Below, piece after piece: positions 44,254 through 54,965 of a stretch of DNA of 64,000 nucleotides; the first letter of the stretch is position 1, and every line of letters starts with the position of its first letter. This stretch comes from Dermacentor variabilis (Eukaryota > Arthropoda > Arachnida > Ixodida > Ixodidae): NCBI RefSeq assembly GCF_050947875.1, contig NW_027460291.1, positions 21,969,368 through 22,033,367 of the forward strand, written 5' to 3'. A program made the translations under genes and the position numbers. A model generated the notes under the pieces. It had not been told where the DNA came from and ran no database searches. It saw only the letters and a program-made list of their open reading frames with translations.

Positions 44254-45390
44254 AAGTCTTTCAATTTTTGGGCAGCTGAACAAACAACTTTTCCAGCTGT
44301 CACATCGTCCAAATCTGATCAAGCTGGAAAGACTGTGGGAATGATCTCACCGTTTCTCGTCTCAAAATCTCTGACTGAAGTCTTTGGACCAGTGTACAAA
44401 GCATTGAAAATGGCAAGCAGTGATCTGCTACTGGAGCTCCGCGGTCAGAAACAGCATGAAAATCTAGCTAATCTAGTGTCCTTTGGAGATGTTCCAGTGA
44501 TTGTTACCCCACACCGTAACAAGAATACCACCCACGTCATTGTCTCTGATGCTGATCTGTTAGAGCTATCTGAAGCTGAACTCCTGGAGGGCTGGGGTGA
44601 TCAGAACGTTATCAGTGTCAAACGAATTAAGGTGAGGCGGGATGGAAAAGAAATTCAGACCAAACACCTAATACTTACTACTTTCGGTTCTAGTGTTTTG
44701 CCCAAGACCATTGAGGCCGGGTACCTCGAGATTCGTGTTAGGCCATATGTGTAAAATCCCCTCGGATGCTTCAAGTGTCGAAGGTTCGGCCACTGTTCAC
44801 AGAACTGTCGAGGCCGGCTGACTTGTGCCAAGTGTAGTGACAATGAACACTCCCCTGAAACCTGCCAGAACACTCCACACTGTGTCAACTGTGATGGCGA
44901 GCATGCCGCTTACTCGTGGTCCTGCCCGTCTTGGAAAAAAGGAAAATAAATCGTCACAATCAAAGTAAAGGAAAATATAACGTTTAAGGAGGCTCGCAGG
45001 CTGGTGTCATACCTGCCAGCAAACAGCTTTGCCGAAGTGGTGCATCAGGGGGTGGTGCCTCAAAGGTTCCCGGCGGCTGTCCGGCCCACACACAGTGAGC
45101 CGGCGGTGACGCCATCTGCCCCCTTGGTGGCTGCAGCTAATGCTGCTCCGCCACCCCAGCAGAAGGAGCCATCGACCTCCGGGCTGGTGGCCTCAATGGT
45201 CTCTTCAAAAGTGTCGAGGCCTTCAGGTCAAGCACAGCGCTCGGAAGAGCCAGTGTCCAGCACCTCGCAAGAGGCGATGGACTCAACCATCAGCCAGACG
45301 GCGCCACCAGTGCCTAAGGAGTGGCAAGACTCTCGCGATCACTCCAAAAAAGACAAAGCTCGCATCACGCCACCTGGAAAGGGCCCGTGA
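44254..45390 (+). pseudogene. LINE ORF1 with three zinc knuckles
   Basis: The frame opens at 44254 with AAG where a start codon would be expected, then SFNFWAAEQTTFPAVTSSKS. A folded N-terminal region follows (VISVKRIKVRRDGKEIQTKH, then TLILTTFGSSVLPKTIEAGYLE-like sequence). Nonsense codons TAA at 44752 and 44947 interrupt the frame, but the reading continues on both sides. Between them lie three zinc knuckles: CFKCRRFGHCSQNC, CAKCSDNEHSPETC and CVNCDGEHAAYSWSC. The tail is Pro/Ser-rich. This is the nucleic-acid-binding protein of I/jockey LINEs. The likely first ATG now reads AAG, and one of the nonsense codons falls before the zinc knuckles. Confidence 0.75.
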
Positions 45391-45437
45391 GCTAATCTTC
45401 ATCTCTTAAACACACAGCACACAACACATTTATCATA

Positions 45438-46360
45438 ATGGAGATAGAAATACTACAATGGAATGTTAGAGGACTCGTTCATAACCTTGACAATATTGAT
45501 GAACTCCTACACAAATCTAATCCAAAGTTGCTGTATGTTCAAGAGACGCATCTAAAACGCGCACAAACAAACTTTCTTCATCAGTACACCTTCTTCCGAA
45601 AGCACAGTGACATGGCTAACGCCTCATGTGGCGGTGTAGCAATCCTTGCAGACAAGCTATGTAGCCTTACAGGCACGCCTTAAGGCAGTGTCAGTTAGAG
45701 GGGTTCTTATCAATAAGTTGGTAACTGTTTGATCTATACATATACCCCCAAACTATCACCTCCAAAAAACAGATTTATATAACCTCATAAATCAACTTCC
45801 GGAATGCTACATACTTGTGGGTGATATTAACGCCCATAACACGTTATGGGGAGACGTGCGATGCAATGCAAAAGACCAACTCATTGAAAATTTTGTCATT
45901 ACATCTGGTGCCTGCCTCTTTAATAAGAAGGAAACAACCTATTATAGCATCCAACACAACTCATATTCATTGATAGATCTAGCAGTGGGCTCTGCTTCTC
46001 TTCTACCTCATCTGGAATGGAATGTCATCAATAATCCTTTTGAAAGTGACCACTTCCCTGCAAGTTTCAACTTAATAGCACAATACGACAACCCTCCCCT
46101 TGTTCCTATATGGAAATTAGCATCGGCAGACTGGGAGCATTTTAATGAATCATCTACCACGAGATTTTATAAATGATTTTACTATAGATGATGCTGTTGC
46201 ATATTTTATGGCACTTATTATCGATGCAGCCGAAAAGTTTATCTTGCAAACGAATGGCGTTTCACTTACAAGATGTGTTTCCTGGTGGAACGAAGACTGT
46301 ATATAGGTGTGAAAGAGGCAGAACAAGCATGGGGTGTATTGCACAGATCACCAAATGCCG
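45438..46360 (+). pseudogene. LINE ORF2 endonuclease
   Basis: ATG at 45438 gives MEIEILQWNVRGLVHNLDNI (motif I), then KLLYVQETHLKRAQTNF (Q-E-T with the catalytic Glu). A frame shift near 45690 follows, then ECYILVGDINAHNTLWGDVR (G-D-I-N-A), SLIDLAVGSASLLPHLEW, and ESDHFPASFNLIAQ (S-D-H). All endonuclease motifs are present. TGA at 46174-46176 is followed by further similar sequence (CVSWWNEDC) up to about 46360, where the antisense insertion region begins. Confidence 0.8.
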
Positions 46361-46510
46361 AACATCAAATTCAATTTAAACAAATCACAGGGAAGGCGGA
46401 CATGACGTCAGGCAAAGAGAGAAAGTTGAGTGAGGTTGCTCTTGGGTATTAATTCGTACACACAGGAGACGAAAGTGTGGAATGGCTTAAGAAAGCTGAA
46501 AGGGCAAGAG

Positions 46511-47853
46511 AAAGAGAGAATAAACATTTTTATTGGGTGAATGCAGCTTTGGAGAGGCGTCCTCATTCCAGAATGCCTTGAGCTCGGGCCGCGTCCTGGG
46601 CCCTTGCAATCAGCCGTTGCTGATCCTCGAGGTCGGAGCTGGCCAAGGCTCTCTCCCAAAGCTCGTTAGTGAGGTAAGGGTTCGGAGGATTTAATGGTGC
46701 CGCTCTGCAACCCCCTACTATGTGCCTGAGGGACCCAGGCTCTGCGCAGAAGCGACATTGCGGAGAGAATTGTGTAGGGTCTATGAGGTGATTTCTGGTT
46801 GGGTGGGGGAATGTATTAACCTGTAGAGCTCGGACGAATCGCTCCTGCACTCTAGATTGTGACTTGTGTGGGGGTGCATATGTTCTGCGGGTTAGCTTGT
46901 AGTGTTGTGTGATGTCTTGGTAAGAGACTAGAGGGTGCATGCGCTCGGGTTCAGATTCCTCTACGTCGGCTCGGTGGGTCAGATCTCGAGCCACGTGGTT
47001 GGCGACCTCGTTGCCAGGAATGCCTTGATGAGCTGGCGCCCAGATGATCATGACTGATCTCATTGGCGGCTTTTGATTGATGATCCGGAGCGTAGTGGTA
47101 TGAATTCTGCCGCTAGCAAAGTTTCGGCACGCCTTTTGGGAGTCGGTCTCTATGACTTCAACCTCTGTTTGGGAGAGCGCGAGGGCTATGGCCGCTTCCT
47201 CGGCTTGGAGGGGATTGTTTCGTGTGAGCGAAATGCTGCTCCAATGTTCTGTGTTGACGACTACGGTGGCTGTTGTGGCTGCGCGTCTGGAGTAAGAAGC
47301 CGCGTCCGTGTAGGCTGTAGAGGGTAAAGTCCCGTATCGCTTGTGTATGGCCAGGGCGCGGGCCTCCCTTCGCTCTGCGTGGTGCACTGGGTGCATGTTG
47401 CGAGGTAGAGGACGTACGGTGATGTTGCTCCGGATGGCATGGGGTAAGCTCACAGTCTGAGGCAGCGGATGGCTCAGAGAGGCAGAGAGCCCCAGGCGTA
47501 AGAGAATGGACCTCCCTGCTTCCATAACCGCCAGCCTTGTTCGCTGACTGGATAAATGTGCCTCGATCAGCTCCTCGGCCGTGTTGTGCACACCTAGTCG
47601 TAGTAGGCGTTCTGTGGACGTACTGATTGGCAGGCCCATGGCCTGCTTATTTTCCGTCTCGTTGAGTAGTGCGTATGGAATAGCGTAAGTTATTCGAGAC
47701 ACGACGAAGGCTTGGACAAGCCGAAGCGTGTCCGCCTCCCCCATGCCTCTTGTCTTGGTTGTTATTCGCCGGATCATGTGCGTAACTTGGGCTGTTGTAT
47801 TCTTAAGCTTTTGAATTAATATTGTGTTGGTGCGATCCGACTGGAAAACAGAA
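46511..47853 (-). mobile_element. 5'-truncated I-clade LINE inserted antisense
   Basis: On the minus strand it starts abruptly at QSDRTNTILIQKLKN, runs through one open frame to 46563, and ends in a short 3' UTR with AATAAA and TTTATTCTCTC near 46511. Outside the left-hand junction the host LINE sense frame resumes as PLVNDKGDTVQDQADSLGEH, so the boundary is near 47853. No target duplication was identified. Confidence 0.7.
46563..47850 (-). CDS. LINE ORF2 C-terminal part: thumb, RNase H, zinc motif (open)
   Basis: About 430 codons without a stop. The thumb/connector reads MGEADTLRLVQAFVVSRITY. RNase H has TAYTDAASYSRR (first Asp), PLQAEEAAIALALS (Glu), EVEVIETDSQKACRNFA (second Asp) and IWAPAHQGIPGNEVANHVAR, where the usual G-N-E-x-A-D has Asn instead of the last catalytic Asp. 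The C-terminus has CRFCAEPGSLRHIVGGC, the Cys/His motif of I-clade ORF2, and ends with TGA-side residues AQGILE. The 5' part (endonuclease, RT palm) is missing because of 5' truncation, so no natural start exists and expression is unlikely. It is the only LINE-derived frame in the window that is free of stops, which makes it the youngest LINE insertion. Confidence 0.8.
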
Positions 47854-47859
47854 ATCCAT

Positions 47860-48312
47860 CCGTTGCCTCTGGTGAACGACAAAGGGGATACCGTGCAAGA
47901 TCAGGCAGACTCTCTTGGGGAGCACTTTGAGCGTGTGTCGAGCTCAATCCATTATTCTCAATCCAATACAAAAAAATAGAAGAACTTAAGCCAGTCTTAC
48001 ATAAATGCAGACAGAATGAACCGTATAACTGGCCGTTCAGTATTGTCGAGTTGAGAGCTGCGTGGATTGCATGTAAGAGCTCTGCACTGGGACCTGACAG
48101 TCATGTATAACATGATCAAAAACTTGCACACTGACACACAGGTTACACTACTCGCGCTTTTCAACACTATTTGGGCTGCCGGATACCTTCCATCCACATG
48201 GAAAGAAGCAATTGTGGTCCCTGTTTTGAAGCAGGGTAAAGACCCTTCCTTGGCAGCAAGCTATTGCCCGATAGCTCTTACAAGTTGCCTGTGTAAGCTT
48301 TTTGAAAAAAAT
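47860..48312 (+). pseudogene. LINE ORF2 RT N-terminal region
   Basis: The sense frame resumes with PLVNDKGDTVQDQADSLGEH, then after decay HTDTQVTLLALFNTIWAAGY, LPSTWKEAIVVPVLKQGKDP and CPIALTSCLCKLFEK, the RT blocks 1-2 of I-clade elements. It is cut off at K-L-F-E-K by the Tigger terminus at 48323. The catalytic F/Y-A-D-D region is not found anywhere downstream. Confidence 0.7.
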
Positions 48313-48322
48313 GATGACAGTG

Positions 48323-49945
48323 CAGTCTACTTATAGCGATACCACATATAACAGTATATCGGTTATAACGATGGGTCAAGGTAACAGTGCCATTCTATGC
48401 ATTAGGTCTACGGGGGAAAAAAAATCATATATAACGATAGTATGTTATTTGCCACGTATCGGATATAACGATCAAAATTTTGCCGTCAGGACAGCATTTG
48501 CCATGCAGAATAATCCTGACATTTGCATTGGTTGGTTTCCCTGAAACGATGCTGAGACGGGGAAATGTTCACCTAAGCGAGTTCGTATTAGCCGCCATTA
48601 CTGCGCAGCGTGTCCCGCCCCGCCCGTACCGCCCACACACCGGAGAGCATCATGAGTTGGCGCAGCGTGCCACAAGATGGCACCAGCTGCTTCACGTTTT
48701 TGCACCTCACGCACCACCCACAATCGCACTGAAAGAGAGAGAGAGAGAGAGAAAACGAGAGAAAAAGAAAAGGTGAGAAGCAAAGGGGTGCGGGGGCTCC
48801 CATTCCCCAACTTAGTCCCTCTTGCAGCGAGCATGATAGTAGCTTCACAGCTGACACCGCTGAAGCAGTGGACAGCCCAGTTCGAAGATGGCGCCGACAA
48901 AGCGCAAAACTGTGTCGCTTGACACGAAGATGCAAATCTTGCAGGGTTTTCGACACAGCTTCAAGGTGAGTGCCCTTGTGAAGAAATATGAGCTCGCTCA
49001 GTCGACAATATCTACAATTCTGAAAACCGGGAGCACCACGATTGTAAAGGCAGGAAGTATTAGTGGCCATGCCGTTTGTACGCCGATGTGGAAGAGTAAT
49101 TTTACAAGTTGTTTATCACAACCCGCGTACATAATGTGCCAATCAGTGGGCCATTACTTGCTGCCAAAGCGAAAAACCGCTTTTCTTCTGGGACGGCCAA
49201 ATTTTGAGCCTGGAGGAGGCTGGATTAAGCGTAATAAAGAGTGGCATGGCATCGTTTATAAAATTGGGTAGGCGTGGTAGGTGAAGCAGCAGTGGCTACT
49301 GACAAAGCTGCCCAGCGTGCTGGAGCGTTATGCGGACAAGGATATTTACAACTGTGACAAAACTGCTCTTTCTCCTTCTTTTTTTTTCAAATGTTGCCGT
49401 CGAAGACGCACGCTTTTAAAGGAGATAATGCCCTGGTGGGAAGCACTCTAAACTTAGGGTGGCTGTTGCTGTGCATCAGCATGGACGGGAGCCATTGCCT
49501 CAAGCCTTTCATTATCGGGCGATCCAAGAAGCCAGCATACTTCAAGAATCAGCACATCCCCGTCCGCTATCGCAGCAATACGAAGGCGTGGATGACCCGA
49601 GACTTGTTCGAGGAGTGGCTGCTCGAGTTGTGCAGCATAATTGAAAGTCAAGGAAGAAGAGTAGTGTTGCTGCTGGACAACTGTAGCACACACAGCGTTA
49701 ACCCGAAGCTGACATCGGTCTAATTGATGTTTCTGCCTCCCAACACGACGGCAGGCCTGCAGCCATTGGCCACCAAGGTGCTAGCCAACTTTAAGGCTTT
49801 ATATTGGCGGTGCATGCTGGAGTGGCTAATCTTAGTCGTAGACCGCACAGCTCCTGGCATGTTGGGTCATACAGACGGGCCCCCTGACCTGACTATGAGA
49901 CGGACTATGGTGCCGTCATATATAACTCTGCCGCTTCGAGCCAGC
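48323..49945 (+). mobile_element. Tigger/pogo element with near full-length transposase
   Basis: The left terminus CAGTCTACTTATAGCGATAC is followed by CGGTTATAACGATG and further ATAACGATA motifs. A 5' UTR with a GA microsatellite (48733-48756) precedes the transposase at 48888. No matching right-hand inverted repeat was found before LINE sequence resumes near 49950, so the 3' end is deleted together with part of the LINE. Confidence 0.7.
48733..48756. repeat. GA microsatellite
   Basis: About 11 GA units in the Tigger 5' UTR. Confidence 0.9.
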
Positions 49946-49946
49946 T
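48888..49946 (+). pseudogene. Tigger transposase, third catalytic Asp lost
   Basis: ATG at 48888 gives MAPTKRKTVSLDTKMQILQG, then FKVSALVKKYELAQSTISTI: the CENP-B N-terminal helix-turn-helix. The second DNA-binding part is reduced; the sequence then reads GGGWIKRNKEWHGIVYKIG and a stop at 49269. The DDE domain: DIYNCDKTALSPS (first Asp), SRRVVLLLDNCSTHS-like LLLDNCSTHS (second Asp), a TAA at 49721, and MFLPPNTTAGLQPLATKVLA. Related transposases have L-Q-P-L-D-Q here, so the third catalytic Asp appears as Ala. It has at least two nonsense codons, a frame break near 49300-49390 and a lost active-site residue. Confidence 0.75.
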
Positions 49947-49959
49947 AAAGTGCTAGATC

Positions 49960-51239
49960 CTGCTCACCGTCTAGGTATCTGCGTAGCCACTACCACTTTC
50001 AGAACAAGCCCTATTGAAAGCTTATACGCAGAATCAAATGAATGGTCACTCCATCTGCAGAGAACTTACATCAGCTTCACATATTTTTTCAAAACACTAT
50101 AATCATGAACATCCATGTTTGAATACCGTTAATGATATGACATGCGCTACAATTTTCCATAATCGTCCCCTGTAAGACAGCTTCTCTCGCTGCGTGTGAG
50201 GGAGCTTAGCTATGAAATGCATGTCGCACTCCTCAAGCATCGCTTAATGCATCCAACCAAGCTGTTCCTTCCTTGGGAGTGGCAGGTGGTAGAAGGTGAC
50301 ATATTCTTTCTAGAAGTCACAAAGCATGCACCACAGGTCGAAATCCAAATGCTTTTTCTAGAACTTCAGTAACAAGCACTCCTGCACGGAGTTCTACACA
50401 GATGCATCAGAGTCACATGCCCAGTTGTCCTATGCAGCTGTCGGTCCATCCTTCTCGGAATCCAATGTACTGCACCCGGAAACTAGTATCTATACGACTG
50501 ACGCCCATGCTCTATTGTCAGCTGGGAAGCATATTAGGAATTCAAAACTCCAAAAAGCAGTTATATATACAGACTCCCTAAGCGTCGTGAAGGCCTTGAT
50601 GTCACTCTGCAAGCATAAAAATCCACTACTTAATGGACTCTACTCCGTCCTGTGTAAAGCTCTAACCATATCTAACCAGCATGTCATTATATGCTGGGTG
50701 CCTGGCCATATGGGCTGGGCATCGAGGGTAATGTTCTGGCGGACGAGATGGCCATGTTAATTGTATCGCAAGCTATTAATCCTACCGCTGCTGTCCCTGC
50801 CACAGATCTCAGGCCTTTTTTAGGTAGGAAACTTTGAAACCACTAGCAACGTTTGTGGGACATGGAAACAAATAATAAACTGCACGTAATAAAGCCACGA
50901 TTAGGTTTTTGGCCCTCCTCAACAAAATCACGGCCAACAGATGTCCTGTTCTGTCGTCTCAGAATAGGACACACATTTGGCACCCATAATTTTCTACTTA
51001 ATGGAAATGAACCTGCAACCTGTGGTAGATGTGGTGAGAGCCTGACCCTCCTCCACGTCCTCCTGGAGTGCCTGGAAGCCGAAGCTGAGAGAAAGAAACA
51101 TTTTCCTTTTGCATACCGTTATTGCATTGCTCTTCACCTGGCTATGTTTCTTGGTAAAGAACCGCTTTTTAACACCAAAGCAGTCCTCGGTTTCTTGAAT
51201 TATGTTGTCGTACATGTCATAAGCCCATTAAATTCGTAG
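49960..51239 (+). pseudogene. LINE ORF2 post-RT, RNase H and zinc motif
   Basis: LINE reading resumes as LDPAHRLGICVATTTFRTSP followed by IESLYAESNEW, the post-RT block. RNase H: CTEFYTDASESHAQLSYAAV (Asp), TTDAHALLSAGKHIRN (Asp-Ala where Glu-x-x-A is usual), AVIYTDSLSVVKALMSL (Asp), CWVPGHMGW, then a frame change near 50725 into GNVLADEMAMLIV (last Asp kept). After another change SRPTDVLFCRLRIGHTFGTH and ATCGRCGESLTLLHVLLEC give the C-terminal C-x2-C...H...C motif. Stop TAG at 51237-51239. The 3' UTR to 51594 ends in CATT repeats. Confidence 0.75.
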
Positions 51240-51594
51240 CGCATCCTCTTTCTAGAGGATGCTGCTGTGATAGTTGTGTTGTATAGCACATGCCTCCAGT
51301 CCCTTGTGTTTCAAGGGCTCTAATGGGGCACTAATGATCTAGCCAAATTTAGCATCAGACATATATCATTATCATTCTATTGCAATGCATCTTAATGCTC
51401 ATAGTACCCGTCATTTATTATTGCCATAATTTTACTATGCATAGGTTTTACGGCCCCTTTACAAGGCCCCTTTACAGCCACGTCACATCAACTTCATAGA
51501 AATCATTACTCCACTGCAAACTCATTAAGACTGGCATGGCACTCTTTGGTCATACCTGGCTCTTGCGCTATTAAACAGCACACATTCATTCATT

Positions 51595-52430
51595 CAGCAC
51601 GTTTGGGTTATCGCCTACTAAAGGCATGCAGTACGCTTCCAACAGCACTATACTACATGCGCTGTGAACCAGATAGGTGAAGATGGATATTGCAATAGGG
51701 TTTGTGGCAATAGCTGTGAATGCGGGGTGCGACAACCCGGGAGGTGAATTGCGGGTACAGAAATAAGAAAGTGAGTGTGTGCTGACGTTTTTCACGTGAG
51801 ACGGGTGGGTGAGTACTGTGGGGAAGCTGATGTGGTGGGCGGCTACTGTTCTCAATCGTGCATGGGGCTTACATCTTCTTCATTACATGGGGTCCAGTGG
51901 ACGAAAAACATATCATACGATCACAGTTTGGTGTTTTACTGAAAGTTGGTATGAAAAGATCGCATTTTCTGTGAACGTATGGACCGGAAAAAAATAACCG
52001 CATCATACAAAATAAGACATTTGCGGCTGCAGAATGCAGACTGAGTATGTAAAGTTTCAGCTTTAGTCTACCGTAGTGGCCGAATGGCGATTGTAAAGCG
52101 TCAGAGAATATACAAATGACAGAAATCGCATTTGTGGCAATGATGTTCACGGCGCAACTTGCGCAGATTGAGTACGAAAGTTTTAAGAAACCATTGCTTG
52201 ACATTCAAGATATCAATCGCCGTTTTACATTGACTTTATGGGGCAGACCTAATAATGGACCTTGTGCAAAATATTGCTCGGTGATGCTGAAGGGTAAGCC
52301 TCTGAACACTTTCTTTCCCTTTATTCTTTTCATAAATAATGGTATTTTTTTCTTTCTTCTCGCCAAGTTATGTGGAATACTGGAAAACATGCATTGACCA
52401 ACAAAATAACTTTGCATTAATTCTGTGGTA
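51595..52430. other. No gene seen
   Basis: AT-rich sequence; the open frames are short and have no recognised motif. Confidence 0.35.
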
Positions 52431-52564
52431 CAATTGAAACCCGCGATAACAAAATCCCATGACAACAAAATTCTCTTGACAACGAAATATTTTTGTTTTT
52501 GTATCTCTGGCGAATGCCCATAGTATTGAATGCATTTCGTGCCTTTTGACAATGAAATGTCGCA
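52431..52564. repeat. Miniature element related to 14908-16304
   Basis: It starts CAATTGAAACCCGCGATAAC and contains ACAACGAAATATTTTTG like the left end of the 14908 element, then GTATTGAATGCATTTCGTGC and GACAATGAAATGTCGCAT like its right end, with the middle 1.2 kb absent. TA flanks both sides (52429-52430, 52565-52566). Confidence 0.6.
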
Positions 52565-52566
52565 TT

Positions 52567-52700
52567 ACAGTGAAACCTCGTTAAACCGTAGTTGGCCGGA
52601 GCTCGGAAAAAGTATGTACTAAACGGTAGTACTGCTTAACCAAAATACCACGAGATCGCCCACTTACCTGTCAAAAACGAAACTTAGAGAGAGTGCGATG
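52567..52700. repeat. Tigger-like terminus
   Basis: CAGTGAAACCTCGTTAAACC begins immediately after the TA of the miniature element. It has the general CAGT-x-x-AACCTCGTTAA form of pogo/Tigger ends. No matching end or transposase was found. Confidence 0.4.
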
Positions 52701-53082
52701 AAAGGGGAAAAAACATGCTGTATTTATTCACTTTGCGCAACAAAAGTGTTATTTTCGTTTGATGCTGCGGCGGCCTAGCAGCGCCGACAGCAGCTTCAAA
52801 CTTACTGTAAGCGAAGCTTGCTCTGCTGTTTGCTTTGATTGACGATAATTAGTGGCGATGTTGACTGGGAATGTTTAGTCCAATGCAATAGTGGCGAGTT
52901 GATATTAAACGCTACATTCCGTGCACCACTGTTGTTTGTCTGCGTAGTACATAGAACACACAGGGGAAGTGTTTGCTTGAGGCGTTGTATGCCATACTTT
53001 ATAACCTCTGAGAGGGTTGAGCATTGTTATGCCTCACATGGCACATTGCATCATGGCAGAAGTATTAAACTTTAATTGAATT

Positions 53083-53280
53083 ATGGGACTGTACATGCAG
53101 AAACGACAATCGGATTTTGAGGCACGCCTTAGTGGCAGGCTCAGGATTAATTTTGACACCGTGGTGTTCTTTAACGTGTCCCTAAATAGAAGTGAACGAG
53201 CATTTTTTTTTATTTCACCCCCATCGAAATGCGGCTGCTGCGGTTGGGATCAAATTCACGACCTCGAGCAGTGCCATTAC
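53083..53280 (-). mobile_element. Diverged Ruka-like SINE, antisense
   Basis: Read on the minus strand it follows the SINE at 3342: a degenerate tRNA-like head, CATTTCGATGGGGGTGAAAT (here 53213-53232 inverted), TTAAAGAACACCACGGTG, and GCGTGCCTCAAAATC. The plus strand shows TGAGGCACGCCTTAGTGGCA and GTTCTTTAACGTGTCCCTAA. Many substitutions make it much older than the other two copies. Confidence 0.65.
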
Positions 53281-54399
53281 AATGACAATTACAGCTGTCA
53301 GGAGGCTAATATGGCAACGTGCAGGGAGCTCCAGAGGGTATTGTACATATTTGACACAGTGCAAAGGTCCAAATGAGTTTGTTGTGTCATTTTTCCTCTC
53401 TGCCTCGCTCCTGTCATATATACCCACACTCTAAACTACCCCCTGATACAGTGTGCCAGACAGCAGCAGCAGCAGTGGGACAGTCTAAGGAAGAGGCAAA
53501 GAAAGCTTGGCTTTAATATCAGAAACAGTCCAAATTATCCAGAGAAGGCCAGTTTTGAGTTTGAAATAACCAAAGGTTGTCCCTATAGAAATGTTTGGGC
53601 ACCACATGGGACCTTTGGGCGAGACTGAATTAGCTGAAAAGTCTAATTAACTGGAGTTGAATTAATGGGTCTACTGAGTTGAATTAACAGGTCTACTGTA
53701 TTGCTTTCCAGTTTTCTACCATGAAACAGGAGGGTGTTTCCATCTTTATGGCAGGTGGTTTCTGTGGGTTATCGTTAGCTCATTAAAGCCAGTCTGCATG
53801 ACAGACAATATGGGGGAACGGGCATCATGTCACTTGGCACTGCTGAGGTCATCGGCGCAGCAAGCATCGACTGTGGTCAACGCTGAGCCCCCTCGTTCAT
53901 GTCCATTTACCATCTGTTAAATGCGTCTTTAGCCGGGGTTCAGTACGCTATCGCATGACATTTTCGAGCCCGCCATGTAAATCCAAAGCTAGTCTTGTGA
54001 TGGGTGGCTCGAAATTATGAAAAGAGACTATAGTACGTCTACAAACAGCATTCGGAATGAGCTAGGGGCCACTGTACTGTATTTCGCAAAGATGGCAGCC
54101 GTGAACGTGCAGTGGTCATCTTGTGCTCCTGCTTTCGTTGGCGAGGCTGTTTGTCGGCTTTGTGAGGGTCGTATGACTGCTATGAATAGATTGCGTTGAT
54201 TCAGTAACCGTAACCTTAGTTGCCGACACCCACCGACACAGCTCTCCGATAAGGCCTAAGGGGCTAAACAGTGTGGCTAATGGTGTGGCCGTGATAAAAA
54301 TTTGCTGCCGGCCAAAGTGATCACAGGCCATAAACCATTGCAGAAGCTTGGGCTGTATTCTGAAACAATCCATTTCGGCGATACTATCGCATTGGTGAT
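53281..54399. other. No host gene; CAG run and Tigger end
   Basis: CAGCAGCAGCAGCAG is near 53464-53478. At 53620-53700 TTGAATTAATGGGTCTACTG is followed by TTGAATTAACAGGTCTACTG and TA, the same terminus type as at 1365-1457 but with the last 20 bases duplicated. Otherwise nothing was recognised. Confidence 0.4.
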
Positions 54400-54750
54400 A
54401 GTCACATTCAATAAATCAAGTGACTGCTTACCTGTGACATCAGCATGTGCTACGAACACGCGCTCTTGGACGCTTCACATCGCACGAGAGAGCGCAACCT
54501 GTGAGTTCAGAGCGACTCAAGTGTGTTGTTTTTGAGTTTAGTGGCCGCAGTACGGATTCTGTGATATAGCCAATAATTCGAAATATGCGGGTTCGCTATA
54601 TCCGGGTTCGACTGTAGTCACATTCAATAAATCAAATGACTGCTTACCTGTGACTTCAGCGTGTACTACCAGCACGCACTCTTGGACGCTTCACATCGCA
54701 TGAGAGAGGGCACCCTGCGAGTGCGTAGCGACTCAGCGTGCGCCTGTTTT
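54400..54750. repeat. Direct duplication of ~130 bp around a Tigger end
   Basis: TAGTCACATTCAATAAATCA starts a block at about 54398 that recurs at about 54615, continuing through GACTGCTTACCTGTGAC and CTCTTGGACGCTTCACATCG. The second copy begins directly after the Tigger-type end CCGGGTTCGACTG plus TA (54601-54615). The copies differ at roughly a tenth of positions. Confidence 0.65.
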
Positions 54751-54965
54751 GGTGCCATTACGATAACGCCACGCTATAGGCCATGCCACATGCCGATACG
54801 ACACATGTCAAAATAGCAATGTCACTCGTGTACTTCAGTTGGCTACTGGCGCGGCTAACAGCAGCTGCGATATTGAATTTTCTAGATGGTGCTAGCTACG
54901 GACCATATTTATCATTTTAAATTACAACCTGGTGCATTTTTTGAAATCTTCGAATCTAAGCCCCT
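54751..54965. other. No gene seen
   Basis: Short flank with no feature recognised. Confidence 0.35.

Larger units (their letters stand above)
43731..51594 (+). mobile_element. I-clade LINE carrying two nested insertions
   Basis: Full-length layout: a roughly 520-base 5' UTR (start uncertain), ORF1 44254-45390, ORF2 endonuclease from 45438, RT N-terminus 47860-48312, RNase H and C-terminus 49960-51239, 3' UTR, and a tail of ACATTCATTCATTC ending at 51594. An antisense LINE fragment interrupts it at 46511-47853 and a Tigger element at 48323-49945. The RT catalytic core between LCKLFEK and the DPAHRLGICVA block is missing at the Tigger site. The CATT-repeat tail and RNase H place it in the I group. 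It is coding-dead. Confidence 0.8.
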
